DNA of 40,467 bases from Clostridiaceae bacterium. Lineage in GTDB: Bacteria > Bacillota > Clostridia > Oscillospirales > Acutalibacteraceae. Of the stretch, positions 1 through 8,424 are shown one piece after another (the stretch's first letter is position 1; every line of letters starts with the position of its first letter). Both the position numbers and the translations under genes were made by a program. The notes below the pieces were generated by a model. It was not told where the DNA came from and made no database searches. It saw nothing but the letters and a program-made list of their open reading frames with translations. The DNA is taken from the NCBI GenBank assembly GCA_016290665.1, contig JAEEUW010000009.1, positions 1 to 40,467 of the forward strand, in the 5' to 3' direction.

Positions 1-4
1 TACC

Positions 5-41
5 CCCTCAATCCCTCAATCCCTCAATCCCTCAATCCCTC
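5..41. repeat. 8-bp tandem repeat ahead of ymdB
   Basis: Four perfect head-to-tail copies of CCCTCAAT occupy 5-36, followed by a partial copy (CCCTC, 37-41). The array ends only a few bases before the ymdB ribosome binding site (AAGAAGG, about 46-52). The unit length is not a multiple of three and the array lies outside the coding region, so copy-number change would alter leader length or promoter spacing rather than reading frame. What lies to the left of the window is unknown. Confidence 0.85.
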
Positions 42-60
42 CTCAAAGAAGGTGTCAACT

Positions 61-834
61 TTGAACGTTCTCATGCTCGGCGACGTGGTGTCGCAGATCG
101 GCTGCGACTTTCTGCGCAAAAAGCTGCCTGCCTATAAACGCTTTGCCGGCGTTGATCTGTGCGTCTGCAACGCGGAAAACAGCGCAAAGGGCAACGGCGT
201 CACGCCCCAGTCGGCGGAGTTTCTGCTTTCGAGCGGCGTCGACTGCCTGACGACCGGCAACCACGCCTTCCGCCGCCGCGAATGCTACGACTTCTTTGAC
301 GAAAACCCGTTCATCGTGCGGCCCTGCAACTACCCCGCGGGCGCGCCCGGCCGGGGCGTCTGCGTCATCGATCTGGGCCGCGTGCGCGTGGGCGTGGTGA
401 ACCTGATGGGCACCATGTTTCTGGAGCCGCTGGGGAACCCCTTCGACGCCGCGGAAGAGGCGCTGCGGGCGCTTTCCGACTGCCGCGTGGTACTGGTGGA
501 TTTTCACGCCGAGGCCACGAGCGAAAAAAAGGCCATGGGCTTCTTCCTCGACGGACGCGTGTCCGCCGTCTGCGGCACGCACACCCACGTGCAGACCAGC
601 GACGAGACCGTGCTGCCCGGCGGCACGGGCTATATCACCGACCTCGGCATGTGCGGCGCCGTTGACAGCGTGCTCGGCGTGCAGAAGGAGATCGTGATCG
701 AAAAGTTCCGCACGGCTCTGCCCGCCCGCTTCGACACCGCGGAAGCCGGCCCCTGCGCGCTGGAGGGCTGCCTGTTCGACATTGACGAAACAACCGGCCG
801 CTGCCGTTCGGCGCAGCGCCTGCGACTGACCTGA
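61..834 (+). CDS. ymdB: YmdB-family metallophosphoesterase
   Basis: This 257-aa protein matches the YmdB family of metal-dependent phosphodiesterases, which in Bacillus hydrolyse 2',3'-cyclic nucleotides and affect biofilm and motility decisions. Visible motifs in order are LMLGDVV (D8), AENSAKG (E39, N40), TGNHAF (N67, H68), a His at about 149 (DFHAEATSEKKA) and the paired His of CGTHTHVQTSDE (H174, H176). These correspond to the binuclear metal site. I chose the TTG start at 61 because AAGAAGG lies 8 bases upstream, because the family normally begins with M-x-[IVL]-L-x-x-GD, and because the alternative GTG at 52 overlaps that ribosome binding site. In many Firmicutes ymdB follows rny, but the gene to the left is outside the window. 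The next gene starts 11 bases downstream, so co-transcription is likely. The length is normal for the family. Confidence 0.92.
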   Translation: MNVLMLGDVVSQIGCDFLRKKLPAYKRFAGVDLCVCNAENSAKGNGVTPQSAEFLLSSGVDCLTTGNHAFRRRECYDFFDENPFIVRPCNYPAGAPGRGVCVIDLGRVRVGVVNLMGTMFLEPLGNPFDAAEEALRALSDCRVVLVDFHAEATSEKKAMGFFLDGRVSAVCGTHTHVQTSDETVLPGGTGYITDLGMCGAVDSVLGVQKEIVIEKFRTALPARFDTAEAGPCALEGCLFDIDETTGRCRSAQRLRLT

Positions 835-845
835 AGGAGAACGCC

Positions 846-2375
846 ATGAAACGATTGCTTTCGCTGCTGCTTTGTCTGGTCTTGCTTTGCGGCCTTGCCG
901 CCTGCGGCAAACAGCCGGAGGACGACCCGACCGCGCCGACCGAAACGACCGACGAAACGACCGAGCCGGTTTCGGCCGACAAGGCCGCCCGGCGCATGAT
1001 CACGCTGCCCTATACGGCGGCGGACGCGCTGAACCCGTTCCAGACCAAAAGCACGATGAACCGCGATATCGACACGCTGCTGTATGATTCTCTGGTGCGG
1101 CTGGATGAAAACTTTGCCCCGGTGCCGTCGCTGGCGGCGGACGTGACGCAGAACGGTCTGACGATTACCGTCACGCTGCGCGAGGACGTGCGCTTCACCT
1201 CGGGCGAGCTGCTGCACCCGCGCGACGTGGTCTATTCGTTCCAGTGCGCCAAGGAGAGCCCCTGCTTTGAAGCGCGGCTGCAGACCTTCTTTTCCTGCAG
1301 TCAGGAGGGCGAAACCGCCGTGGTCTTCACGCTGCTTGAAGAGAACGCGCGGGCCGCAAGCTGTCTGGACTTCCCGGTGGTGCGCTTCGGCACGGGCGAC
1401 CGGGAGCTGCCGGTCGGCTGCGGACGCTACCGCCCCGTGCGGCGCAGCGGCGACCTTTATCTGAAGGCCAACGAGGAAAGCAGCGCCATGGAGGAAATGG
1501 AGCTGCAGACCATCAAGCTCCTTGATATCAGCACGCGCGAAAACGAGCTGCAGCTTTTGCAGATCGGCGAGCTGAGCGCCTTTTACGTGGACGGCGCGGC
1601 GCCGACTCAAAAGATCTTTGCCAACGAACAGGCCGTCCCGCTGCTCAACTTTGTCTATCTGGGACTCAACAGCGGCCGCGAGCACCTGAGCGACCCCGCG
1701 TTCCGCCGCGCGCTGGCCTTTGCCATCGACAAGCCGACCATCTGCGCCGCCGCCTATGACGCGCACGCCTCGGCCGCCGATCTGCCGTTCCACCCGCTCT
1801 GGGAGGAATCGCCGGAGGAAACGGTCGGCTATGACCCGCTGGCGGCGCCGCGGGCGTTCGACCTGCTGGGCTATACGCTTTCCTCCTCGGCCAAGCGCGC
1901 CAAGGGCGGCCAGAGCGTCAAGCTGGAGCTGGTCTGCAACAGCGAAAACCCGATGCGCCTCAGCTGCGCCAAGCTGATCGCCGACCAGCTGCGCGACTGC
2001 GGCTTCACGGTCAACCTGTCGGTGCTCGATTACGACAGCTATCTGATCCGGCTGGAATCCGGCCTATGGGACCTGTATGTGGGCGAAGTGAAGCTGACCG
2101 CCGACATGGATCTGTCGCTGTTCTTCGGCGCGGAGGGCAAGGCCGGCTACGGACTCGACCCGGCTTCGGCCGCCGCCCAGACGTTCTTTTCGTGGCGCGC
2201 GGGCGCCGTGGACACCTCCACCTTTGCGCAGGTCTTTTTGCAGGATCAGCCGCTGGTGCCGCTGTGCTTCCGCAGCGGACGGCTCTATTGCGCCAAGGAG
2301 CTGCAGATCGAGGGCGACGTGAACGAAAACGACCTGTATGCCAATCTCTACGCCTGGTCCTATATCGAATCATAA
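846..2375 (+). CDS. ABC transporter substrate-binding lipoprotein (family 5)
   Basis: A 509-aa lipoprotein of the extracellular solute-binding protein family 5 (oligopeptide/nickel type). The N-terminus is a lipoprotein signal with the lipobox LAAC, giving C20 as the lipidated residue, followed by an acidic/Thr-rich linker (about 21-45). The mature part has family features: YDSLVRLDENFAPVPSLA near residue 80, the segment VTLREDVRFTSGELL near 110-125, and DPAFRRALAFAIDK near 285. The start has AAGGAG upstream. No permease or ATPase gene lies beside it; it sits between ymdB and recG with gaps of 11 and 34 bases. It is either an orphan binding protein serving a distant transporter or has a non-transport role. 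The ligand cannot be predicted from sequence alone. Confidence 0.85.
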   Translation: MKRLLSLLLCLVLLCGLAACGKQPEDDPTAPTETTDETTEPVSADKAARRMITLPYTAADALNPFQTKSTMNRDIDTLLYDSLVRLDENFAPVPSLAADVTQNGLTITVTLREDVRFTSGELLHPRDVVYSFQCAKESPCFEARLQTFFSCSQEGETAVVFTLLEENARAASCLDFPVVRFGTGDRELPVGCGRYRPVRRSGDLYLKANEESSAMEEMELQTIKLLDISTRENELQLLQIGELSAFYVDGAAPTQKIFANEQAVPLLNFVYLGLNSGREHLSDPAFRRALAFAIDKPTICAAAYDAHASAADLPFHPLWEESPEETVGYDPLAAPRAFDLLGYTLSSSAKRAKGGQSVKLELVCNSENPMRLSCAKLIADQLRDCGFTVNLSVLDYDSYLIRLESGLWDLYVGEVKLTADMDLSLFFGAEGKAGYGLDPASAAAQTFFSWRAGAVDTSTFAQVFLQDQPLVPLCFRSGRLYCAKELQIEGDVNENDLYANLYAWSYIES

Positions 2376-2409
2376 ACGGCAATCGGCCGTCGGAAGGGAG
2401 GAACGCCGG

Positions 2410-4446
2410 ATGCGCACGCGCGACATGAACGCGCAGTATATCAAGGGCGTGGGCGAAAAACGCGCCCGGCTTCTTGCAAAGCTCGGCATCGAAACGGTCT
2501 GGGACGCGGTGCACTATTATCCGCGGGCCTATCTGGACTTTTCGGTCTGCACACCCATCGCGCGGCTGCAGCCGGGCGAAACGGCCTGTGTGCGCGCCGT
2601 GGTGGGCTGCCCGGTTTCGTCCGCCAGGATCCGCCAGGGCATGACGATCTACAAGACCGTGGTGACCGACGGCAGCGACGTGATGCACCTGACGGTCTTC
2701 AACAACAAATATTTGGCCGACCGCCTGCAGGAGGGCGAAACCTTCCTGTTTTACGGCAAGGTGACGCGGGCGTTCGGCGCCTTTGAAATGAGCAATCCCC
2801 TGGTGGAGCCCGACGGCGCGCAGGCCTTTCTGCCGGTCTATCCGCTGACCGCGGGGCTGACGGGCCGCCAGCTTTCGGCCATTATCCAGAACGCGCTGAC
2901 CCTTTGGGCCAGAGAGGAAACGGGCGATCTGATCCCCGCCGATATCCGGCACGATTACCGGCTTTCGCACGCGCTCTACGCGCTCAAAAACATCCACGCG
3001 CCGGAAAGCATGCATGACATGGAGACGGCAAAACGCCGCCTGATCTTTGAAGAGCTGTTCGTGCTGCAGTGCGGCATGGCGCTTTTGAACCGCAAAAACC
3101 GGCTGAAAACGCAGATCCGGGTCAACCCCGACGGGCTGGACGCGTTTTTGCAGTCGCTGCCCTTCACCCCGACGAACGCCCAGCGCCGCGCGATCGGCGA
3201 CTGTATGCGCGACCTTTCTTCGGGCGAAGCGATGAACCGGCTGGTGCAGGGCGACGTCGGCTCGGGCAAGACCGCCGTGGCCGCGGCGGCGCTCTGGGTC
3301 ACCGCCCAAAGCGGCTTTCAGGGCGCGATGATGGCGCCCACCGAAATACTGGCCAGACAGCACGCGCAGACGCTGCAGGAGCTCTTCGGCGAAGCGCTGC
3401 AGGTGACGCTGCTGACCGGCGGACTCACCGCCAGACAAAAGCGGATTGCCAAGCAGCACATTGCCGACGGCACGGCGCAGGTCGTGGTCGGCACGCACGC
3501 GCTGCTGACCGAGGACGTGACGTTCCGGCGGCTCGGCCTTGTGGTCACCGACGAGCAGCACCGCTTCGGCGTGCGCCAGCGCAGCCTGCTCGGCGAAAAG
3601 GGCGACGCGCCCCACGTGCTGGTCATGTCGGCCACGCCGATTCCGCGCACGCTGTCGCTGATCATCTACGGCGATCTGGACGTGTCGGTGATCGACGAGC
3701 TGCCCGCCGGGCGGCAGAAAATCGCCACCTATGCCGTGGACGGCAGCTACCGCGAACGGATCTATGCCTTTGTGAAAAAAGAACTCGACGCCGGTCATCA
3801 GGCCTATCTGGTCTGCCCCGCCGTGGAGGAGGGGGAGACCGAGATTGCCGCCGCCGTGACCCAGGCGAAGGCGCTTTCCGAGCAGGTGTTCTCCGCCTAT
3901 CGCGTGGGCCTGCTGCACGGCAAGATGAAGCCGAAGGAAAAGCAGAAGATCATGGCGGACTTTGCCGCGGGCGACATTCAGCTGCTCGTGGCCACCACGG
4001 TGATCGAGGTGGGCGTCGACGTGCCCAACGCCACGCTGATGGTGGTGGAAAACGCCGAACGCTTCGGCCTTTCGCAGCTGCACCAGCTGCGCGGGCGCGT
4101 GGGGCGCGGCAGGGCGAAGTCCTATTGCGTGCTGCTGAGCGACGCCGGGGGCGACAGCGCAAAGCAGCGGCTGGAGGCGCTTTGCAAAACCAACGACGGC
4201 TTTGCCGTGGCGGACGCCGACCTGCGTCTGCGCGGCCCGGGCGATTTCTTCGGCGCGCGGCAGCACGGTCTGCCCCAGCTGCATATCGCCGACCTTTTGC
4301 AGGATATGGATACCCTGCGCGAAGCGAAGGAGGCGTCGCAGCGCGTGATCGCGGACGACCCGCTGCTGCAAAAAGAACAAAACGGCGACCTCAAAGACGC
4401 CATCGCGCGCCTGTTCCGCCAGACCGGCGCGGCGTCGCTGAACTGA
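2410..4446 (+). CDS. recG: ATP-dependent DNA helicase RecG
   Basis: A 678-aa superfamily 2 helicase of full RecG length, which remodels stalled replication forks and branch-migrates Holliday junctions in the cytoplasm. The N-terminus (about 1-150) holds the OB-fold wedge region (IKGVGEKRARLLAKLGI, then TVFNNKYLADRLQEGE). Helicase motifs follow: Walker A GDVGSGKT (281-288), APTEILARQHA, the DEQH box (381-384, followed by RFGVRQR), MSATPIPRTL, and the C-terminal block TTVIEVGVDVPNA plus QLRGRVGRG. I chose ATG 2410 because GGAAGGGAGG lies about 9 bases upstream; the reading frame is open further upstream, but only inside the preceding gene. It is likely co-transcribed with the flanking genes, as luxS follows after 29 bases. 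Confidence 0.97.
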   Translation: MRTRDMNAQYIKGVGEKRARLLAKLGIETVWDAVHYYPRAYLDFSVCTPIARLQPGETACVRAVVGCPVSSARIRQGMTIYKTVVTDGSDVMHLTVFNNKYLADRLQEGETFLFYGKVTRAFGAFEMSNPLVEPDGAQAFLPVYPLTAGLTGRQLSAIIQNALTLWAREETGDLIPADIRHDYRLSHALYALKNIHAPESMHDMETAKRRLIFEELFVLQCGMALLNRKNRLKTQIRVNPDGLDAFLQSLPFTPTNAQRRAIGDCMRDLSSGEAMNRLVQGDVGSGKTAVAAAALWVTAQSGFQGAMMAPTEILARQHAQTLQELFGEALQVTLLTGGLTARQKRIAKQHIADGTAQVVVGTHALLTEDVTFRRLGLVVTDEQHRFGVRQRSLLGEKGDAPHVLVMSATPIPRTLSLIIYGDLDVSVIDELPAGRQKIATYAVDGSYRERIYAFVKKELDAGHQAYLVCPAVEEGETEIAAAVTQAKALSEQVFSAYRVGLLHGKMKPKEKQKIMADFAAGDIQLLVATTVIEVGVDVPNATLMVVENAERFGLSQLHQLRGRVGRGRAKSYCVLLSDAGGDSAKQRLEALCKTNDGFAVADADLRLRGPGDFFGARQHGLPQLHIADLLQDMDTLREAKEASQRVIADDPLLQKEQNGDLKDAIARLFRQTGAASLN

Positions 4447-4475
4447 TCCTATCTATAAAGAAAGCGAGAGTCTCT

Positions 4476-4940
4476 ATGAAAAAGATCGCATCCTTTACCA
4501 TTGACCATACGATTCTGCCGAAAGGGCTCTATACCTCGCGGGTCGACGGCGACTGCGTGACCTACGACATCCGCACGCGCCTGCCGAACCGGGAGCCGGT
4601 GATGGAGACCGGCGCGATCCACACGATCGAGCACCTGTTCGCCACCTTTGCGCGCAACAGCGCCTTTTCCGACAGCGTGGTCTATTTCGGCCCCATGGGC
4701 TGCCGCACGGGCTTTTATTTCATCGTGCGCGACGCCGTGACGCCGCAGCAGGCGATCGATCTCGTGCGCGACGCGCTGGCGTTCTGCGCCGCCTTCGAGG
4801 GCGACGTGCCCGGCGTGAGCGCAAGGGAATGCGGCAACTGGCGCGACCATGATCTTGCCGGCGCGAAAAAAGAAGCCGCCGCCATGTGCGCCGTGCTGAA
4901 AGACTGGACGCCGGCCGACCTCGCGTACCCGACAAAATGA
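4476..4940 (+). CDS. luxS: S-ribosylhomocysteine lyase LuxS
   Basis: A 154-aa cytoplasmic enzyme that splits S-ribosylhomocysteine into homocysteine and DPD, the precursor of autoinducer-2, within the activated methyl cycle. All hallmark residues are visible: the metal-binding HTIEHLFAT motif (two His plus the catalytic Glu), the catalytic Cys in PMGCRTGFY, and the third metal ligand Cys in ARECGNW. The length matches the family. The start ATG has only a weak purine-rich site upstream (AAAGCGAGAG). The stop codon overlaps the start of the following GNAT gene in an ATGA arrangement, implying translational coupling. No pfs/mtnN or metK gene is nearby, so the rest of the methyl cycle is encoded elsewhere. 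Confidence 0.97.
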   Translation: MKKIASFTIDHTILPKGLYTSRVDGDCVTYDIRTRLPNREPVMETGAIHTIEHLFATFARNSAFSDSVVYFGPMGCRTGFYFIVRDAVTPQQAIDLVRDALAFCAAFEGDVPGVSARECGNWRDHDLAGAKKEAAAMCAVLKDWTPADLAYPTK

Positions 4941-5671
4941 CGCCGCAGGAAATGACGCGCCGCACCCGCGCGGCCGAACGGGCGCAGGCGCTGCTGTTCT
5001 CGTCGGAGCGTCCGTTCTCGGCGCATCTGACCAAGTGGGAGGATCCGCTCCTGCCGGACAAATACGACCACAACTGCTTTTTCTGCAACGGTCAGCCGGA
5101 AAAAGAGGAGTTTGCCGCAGCTTTGGCGTATCAGCGGGACCGCGGTGCGCCGTTTTTGAAACTGGAAAGCGACGCGCCGCTGCAAAACAGCTTCGGGTTG
5201 GAAGAAAGCGTCACGCTGACCATGACGCTGCGTTCCGCCTGCGACGGCTGGCGGCAAAACCCGCGCGTCACGTTCGGCACGCCGACGCTTCCGGAAGCGG
5301 AGGCGCTGGAGGTCAGACACTACGGTCCCGTCTACGGCGAAGACTTCACGCGCTGCAACCTCCGGCGGCTGTTCGGCGCGCTGACCTACCACGGCGCGTA
5401 TCTCGACGGCAGGCTCGCCGGCATGTGCTATACGTTTGAACACGAGGGCTGTGTTTGTCTCGACGGCCTTCTGACGGATGAAACCTGCCGCGGGCAGGGC
5501 GTTGCCACAACGCTGCTGCGCCGTCTGGCAAAGCAAAACGAAGGCAAGCTGCTCTTTTTGCACGCCGACGCGGACGACACGCCGCGGCGGATGTATGAGA
5601 AGCTGGGCTTTTGCGAAACGGACAAGCTGTATGAATACCTCTGCACCGAGCTCGGTGCGCTGACAGTCTGA
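4937..5671 (+). CDS. GNAT family N-acetyltransferase
   Basis: A 244-aa protein with a C-terminal GNAT fold. The acetyl-CoA pyrophosphate loop is visible as CRGQGVATTLLRR (about 185-195), preceded by a strand containing DGLLTD and followed by YEKLGFCETDKLYEYLC, typical of GNAT motif B. The N-terminal half (about 1-120) carries YDHNCFFC and several buried acidic stretches and is not assignable to a named domain. The ATG at 4937 overlaps the luxS stop (ATGA), and there is no good ribosome binding site of its own, so translation probably depends on luxS. The substrate is unknown; small-molecule or protein N-acetylation are both possible. Confidence 0.8.
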   Translation: MTPQEMTRRTRAAERAQALLFSSERPFSAHLTKWEDPLLPDKYDHNCFFCNGQPEKEEFAAALAYQRDRGAPFLKLESDAPLQNSFGLEESVTLTMTLRSACDGWRQNPRVTFGTPTLPEAEALEVRHYGPVYGEDFTRCNLRRLFGALTYHGAYLDGRLAGMCYTFEHEGCVCLDGLLTDETCRGQGVATTLLRRLAKQNEGKLLFLHADADDTPRRMYEKLGFCETDKLYEYLCTELGALTV

Positions 5672-5693
5672 ATCTCTGAAGGGAGGGACCCCG

Positions 5694-7508
5694 ATGGCAA
5701 ACGAACGCTACGCCGCCTTTGACGGCCGGGAGGCGGCTCTTGTGCTGCAGCCCGCCGATACGGGCGCGGTCGTGGTGGCGCACGCGCAGCGGAGGTCTCC
5801 CTTCTTTTACGTGGAGCGGCTCGGCGACCGGGTCGTTTCGGCCGTGCTTTGGGCTGCGTCGCTCGTGTGGCGCTACGGCTTTGCCGGCGCTGTCGTTTGC
5901 CTCAAGGCCGTGCGCTATCTGCTGCGGCGGCTGGGCGCTTCGGTCAAAGGCGACCTGCGGGCGCTCTCTGCCGACGCCGGAGGCATCCGCCGCGACCTTC
6001 TGATGCTGCGTGCCGGGGCGAAGCTCAACGAACAAAACCGCGGCAAGGCCCTGCGCCGCGCCTGCCGCACCTATTTTCGCCGCTCTTTCCGCGAACGCAG
6101 GCGGTTCTGGCAGGGCATCCGCAACGCCGCGCTGCCGCTTCTCAGTGCGGTTGTGCTGGCGGTGCTCGGCGCGCGTCTGCACACCACGACTCCCGCGCTG
6201 GAGGTGCGGCTGGGGAACGACGTGGTCGGCTATGCCGCCGACGAACGGGCGGCCCGCCGGGCCATGGACGAGCTGCGGGAGATTCTGCCTCAGAACCGGG
6301 GCGCACCGGCCGCCGTGCTGGGCGGCAGCCCGACCTACCGGGTCAGGCGGGTGCCGCTGTCGGCTCTTTCCGGCAGCGCCAGACTCTGCGAAGCGCTGCT
6401 TGCGCGGGCAAAAGCGCCGCTGGTTCACGCCTGCGGCATCTTCATCGACGGCAGCTTTCTCTGCGCGGTGCGCAACGAGAGTGACGCCGTGGCGGCCTTT
6501 GCCGGTCTGATCGCCCCCGTGCGCGAAAAAGCCGCCAAAGGGCGGACGGTCGCCTTTGTAGAAGAAATCACCTATGTGCAGGGGCTCTATCCCGACGACC
6601 CCGAAACGCTCTGGGATCCGGTGGAGCTCAAGCGCGTGCTGCGCGCGCCGAAGAGCGAGGCGCGGCATTATACCGTCCGCGCCGGCGACACGGTGAAAAA
6701 GATCTGCAAAAAAGAAAAGATCGACGAAGCGACCCTGCGCGCGCTGAACCCCGGCATGAACGCGCAGGCGCTGACCGCCGGGCAAACGCTGCTGACGGCG
6801 GCGCAGACCGATCACGTGCATATCAAGGAGCTGGAATACTACACCTACGGCGGCGTCGTACCGTTTGAAACGGTTCGCCGCGAAAGCGAAACCCTGCGTG
6901 CGGGCACCACGAAGCTGGTGCAGCAGGGCGAAAACGGCCGCAAGCTGACCACCGCGGTAATCACGTATCTGGACGGCAGGCAGATCGGCACGGCCGTCGT
7001 GTCGGTGCAGCAGACCAAGGCGCCGGTGCAGCAGATTCTGCTGGTCGGCACCGGCTCGCCCTACGGGAGCCTCGGCGACGCGGACGGCGGATCCGCCCGC
7101 ACCGGCTGGCTCTGGCCGGCGGTGGGCGCCTACGCCACCTCCTCCGGCTTCGGTTACCGCAGCAGGCGCATCTCGGGCCACAGCTTCCACGGCGGCGTGG
7201 ACATCGTGAAGCCCGGCGGCCATTCCACCGGCGCGCCGGTGATTGCGGCGGCGGCCGGCCGGGTGGTGGAAGCCCACAACGGCTACCGCGGCTACGGCCA
7301 CACGGTGGTGATCGACCACGGAAACGGCCTTTCCACCCGCTACGCCCACATGCAGCCCGGCTCCATTACCGTGCGGGTGGGACAGCAGGTCTCGCAGGGG
7401 CAGCAGCTCGGCCGCATCGGCTCCACGGGCAACGTGACCGGCCCGCATCTGCATTTTGAGGTGATGAAAAACGGCGTCAAGGTCAATCCGATGCACTATA
7501 TCGGATAG
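5694..7508 (+). CDS. LysM-G5-M23 peptidoglycan hydrolase, membrane-anchored
   Basis: A 604-aa cell-envelope protein. The first 145 residues or so are basic and Arg-rich with moderately hydrophobic stretches (about 45-80), followed by a clear membrane segment near 145-165 (LPLLSAVVLAVLGA). The outside part contains a LysM domain (about 323-368; HYTVRAGDTVKKICKKEKID), a G5 domain (about 378-455) and a C-terminal M23 zinc endopeptidase domain (about 480-604). Zinc ligands are visible in HSFHGGVDI and HLHFE, with YAHM between them. M23 enzymes cleave peptide cross-links of peptidoglycan; LysM and G5 bind wall glycans. The start is supported by GAAGGGAGG upstream. It closes the ymdB-recG-luxS run, and no clear T-tailed terminator follows. 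The long basic N-terminus is unusual for such hydrolases. Confidence 0.9.
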   Translation: MANERYAAFDGREAALVLQPADTGAVVVAHAQRRSPFFYVERLGDRVVSAVLWAASLVWRYGFAGAVVCLKAVRYLLRRLGASVKGDLRALSADAGGIRRDLLMLRAGAKLNEQNRGKALRRACRTYFRRSFRERRRFWQGIRNAALPLLSAVVLAVLGARLHTTTPALEVRLGNDVVGYAADERAARRAMDELREILPQNRGAPAAVLGGSPTYRVRRVPLSALSGSARLCEALLARAKAPLVHACGIFIDGSFLCAVRNESDAVAAFAGLIAPVREKAAKGRTVAFVEEITYVQGLYPDDPETLWDPVELKRVLRAPKSEARHYTVRAGDTVKKICKKEKIDEATLRALNPGMNAQALTAGQTLLTAAQTDHVHIKELEYYTYGGVVPFETVRRESETLRAGTTKLVQQGENGRKLTTAVITYLDGRQIGTAVVSVQQTKAPVQQILLVGTGSPYGSLGDADGGSARTGWLWPAVGAYATSSGFGYRSRRISGHSFHGGVDIVKPGGHSTGAPVIAAAAGRVVEAHNGYRGYGHTVVIDHGNGLSTRYAHMQPGSITVRVGQQVSQGQQLGRIGSTGNVTGPHLHFEVMKNGVKVNPMHYIG

Positions 7509-7639
7509 GCCCCGGCCGCGCGCGCCGAAGGAACCGGCGGCTTCCGCGGGGCTGCCGCGCTCATCTTGCACAAAAAGGCGAAGCGGCGCGCACGCAATCT
7601 GAGAAAAACGCCGAAAAACCGAAAAATCGGCCAAAGGGC

Positions 7640-7667
7640 TTGATTCCTGCAAAAATCTGAGTATAAT
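7640..7667 (+). promoter_or_regulatory. Sigma-A type promoter for the GDPD gene
   Basis: TTGATT (7640-7645) and a perfect TATAAT (7662-7667) are separated by 16 bases, and the coding start lies 37 bases downstream of the -10 box. It gives the phosphodiesterase gene its own transcription start, separate from the upstream M23 gene. Confidence 0.8.
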
Positions 7668-7704
7668 CCTCAGTTGGATTCAATCATGAAAGAGAGGCAT
7701 TGCC

Positions 7705-8424
7705 ATGTCTAAAGTATTCGGCCACAGAGGCTGCAGCGGGACTTATCCCGAAAACACCATGCTCTCGTTTCGCAAGGCGGTGGAAGCCGGCGTGGACGGC
7801 ATGGAGTTCGACCTGCACCTGACAAAGGACAACCGCATGGTCATCATTCACGACGAGACGATCGACCGCACCTCGAACGGCAGCGGCACCGTGCGCGACA
7901 TGACGCTCGAAGAGCTGCGGCAGTATGACTTTTCGGCCTCGTTTGCCGGCAAATACGGTTTTTGCCCCATCCCGACGCTGGAGGAATACTTCGACCTGGT
8001 CAAGGATCTGCCGCTGGTCACCAACATTGAGCTGAAGACCGGCGTGTGGGAATACCCGGGCATCGAGCAGGCCGCGATCGACATGATCCGCGCCTATCAT
8101 CTGGAGGACCGCATCATCTTTTCGTCGTTCAACCACACCACGGTAGAGCGCTGCAAACAGCTGGCGCCCGACATCAAGTGCGGCTTCCTGACCGAAAACT
8201 GGCCCTGGGGCTACGGCGCCTACACTGCCGCCCACGGCATCGAGTGCTGCCATCCGCCGCTGCGCATGCTGACCGAAAAGACGGTGCAGGAGATGCACGG
8301 CGCCGGCTGCGAGATCAACACCTGGACGGTCAACACCGAAGAGGACGCCAGGCAGCTTGCCGCCTGGGGCGTGGACGCGCTGATCGGCAACTATCCCGAA
8401 AAGATGATTGAATGGCTGAAATGA
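7705..8424 (+). CDS. Glycerophosphodiester phosphodiesterase
   Basis: A 239-aa TIM-barrel enzyme of the GDPD family, which hydrolyses glycerophosphodiesters (deacylated phospholipids or teichoic-acid backbone) to glycerol-3-phosphate and an alcohol. Visible motifs are GHRGCSGTYPENT (HRG and ENT), MEFDLHLTKD (E and D metal ligands) and VIIHDETIDRTSNG (catalytic His). The C-terminal part has NTWTVNTEEDARQLAAWGVDALIGNYP, typical of the family. There is no signal peptide, so it is probably cytoplasmic, like UgpQ. The start is supported by GAGAGG about 7 bases upstream and by the promoter at 7640-7667. The gene is monocistronic: its stop codon merges directly into the left arm of a long inverted repeat. 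The physiological substrate is not determined. Confidence 0.93.
   Translation: MSKVFGHRGCSGTYPENTMLSFRKAVEAGVDGMEFDLHLTKDNRMVIIHDETIDRTSNGSGTVRDMTLEELRQYDFSASFAGKYGFCPIPTLEEYFDLVKDLPLVTNIELKTGVWEYPGIEQAAIDMIRAYHLEDRIIFSSFNHTTVERCKQLAPDIKCGFLTENWPWGYGAYTAAHGIECCHPPLRMLTEKTVQEMHGAGCEINTWTVNTEEDARQLAAWGVDALIGNYPEKMIEWLK

Noticed and set aside
2011-4380. Very long open frame on the minus strand opposite recG
   Set aside because: High GC content and codon bias of recG leave the opposite frame open; composition is His/Arg/Gln/Ala-rich, as expected of a shadow, and there is no ribosome binding site.
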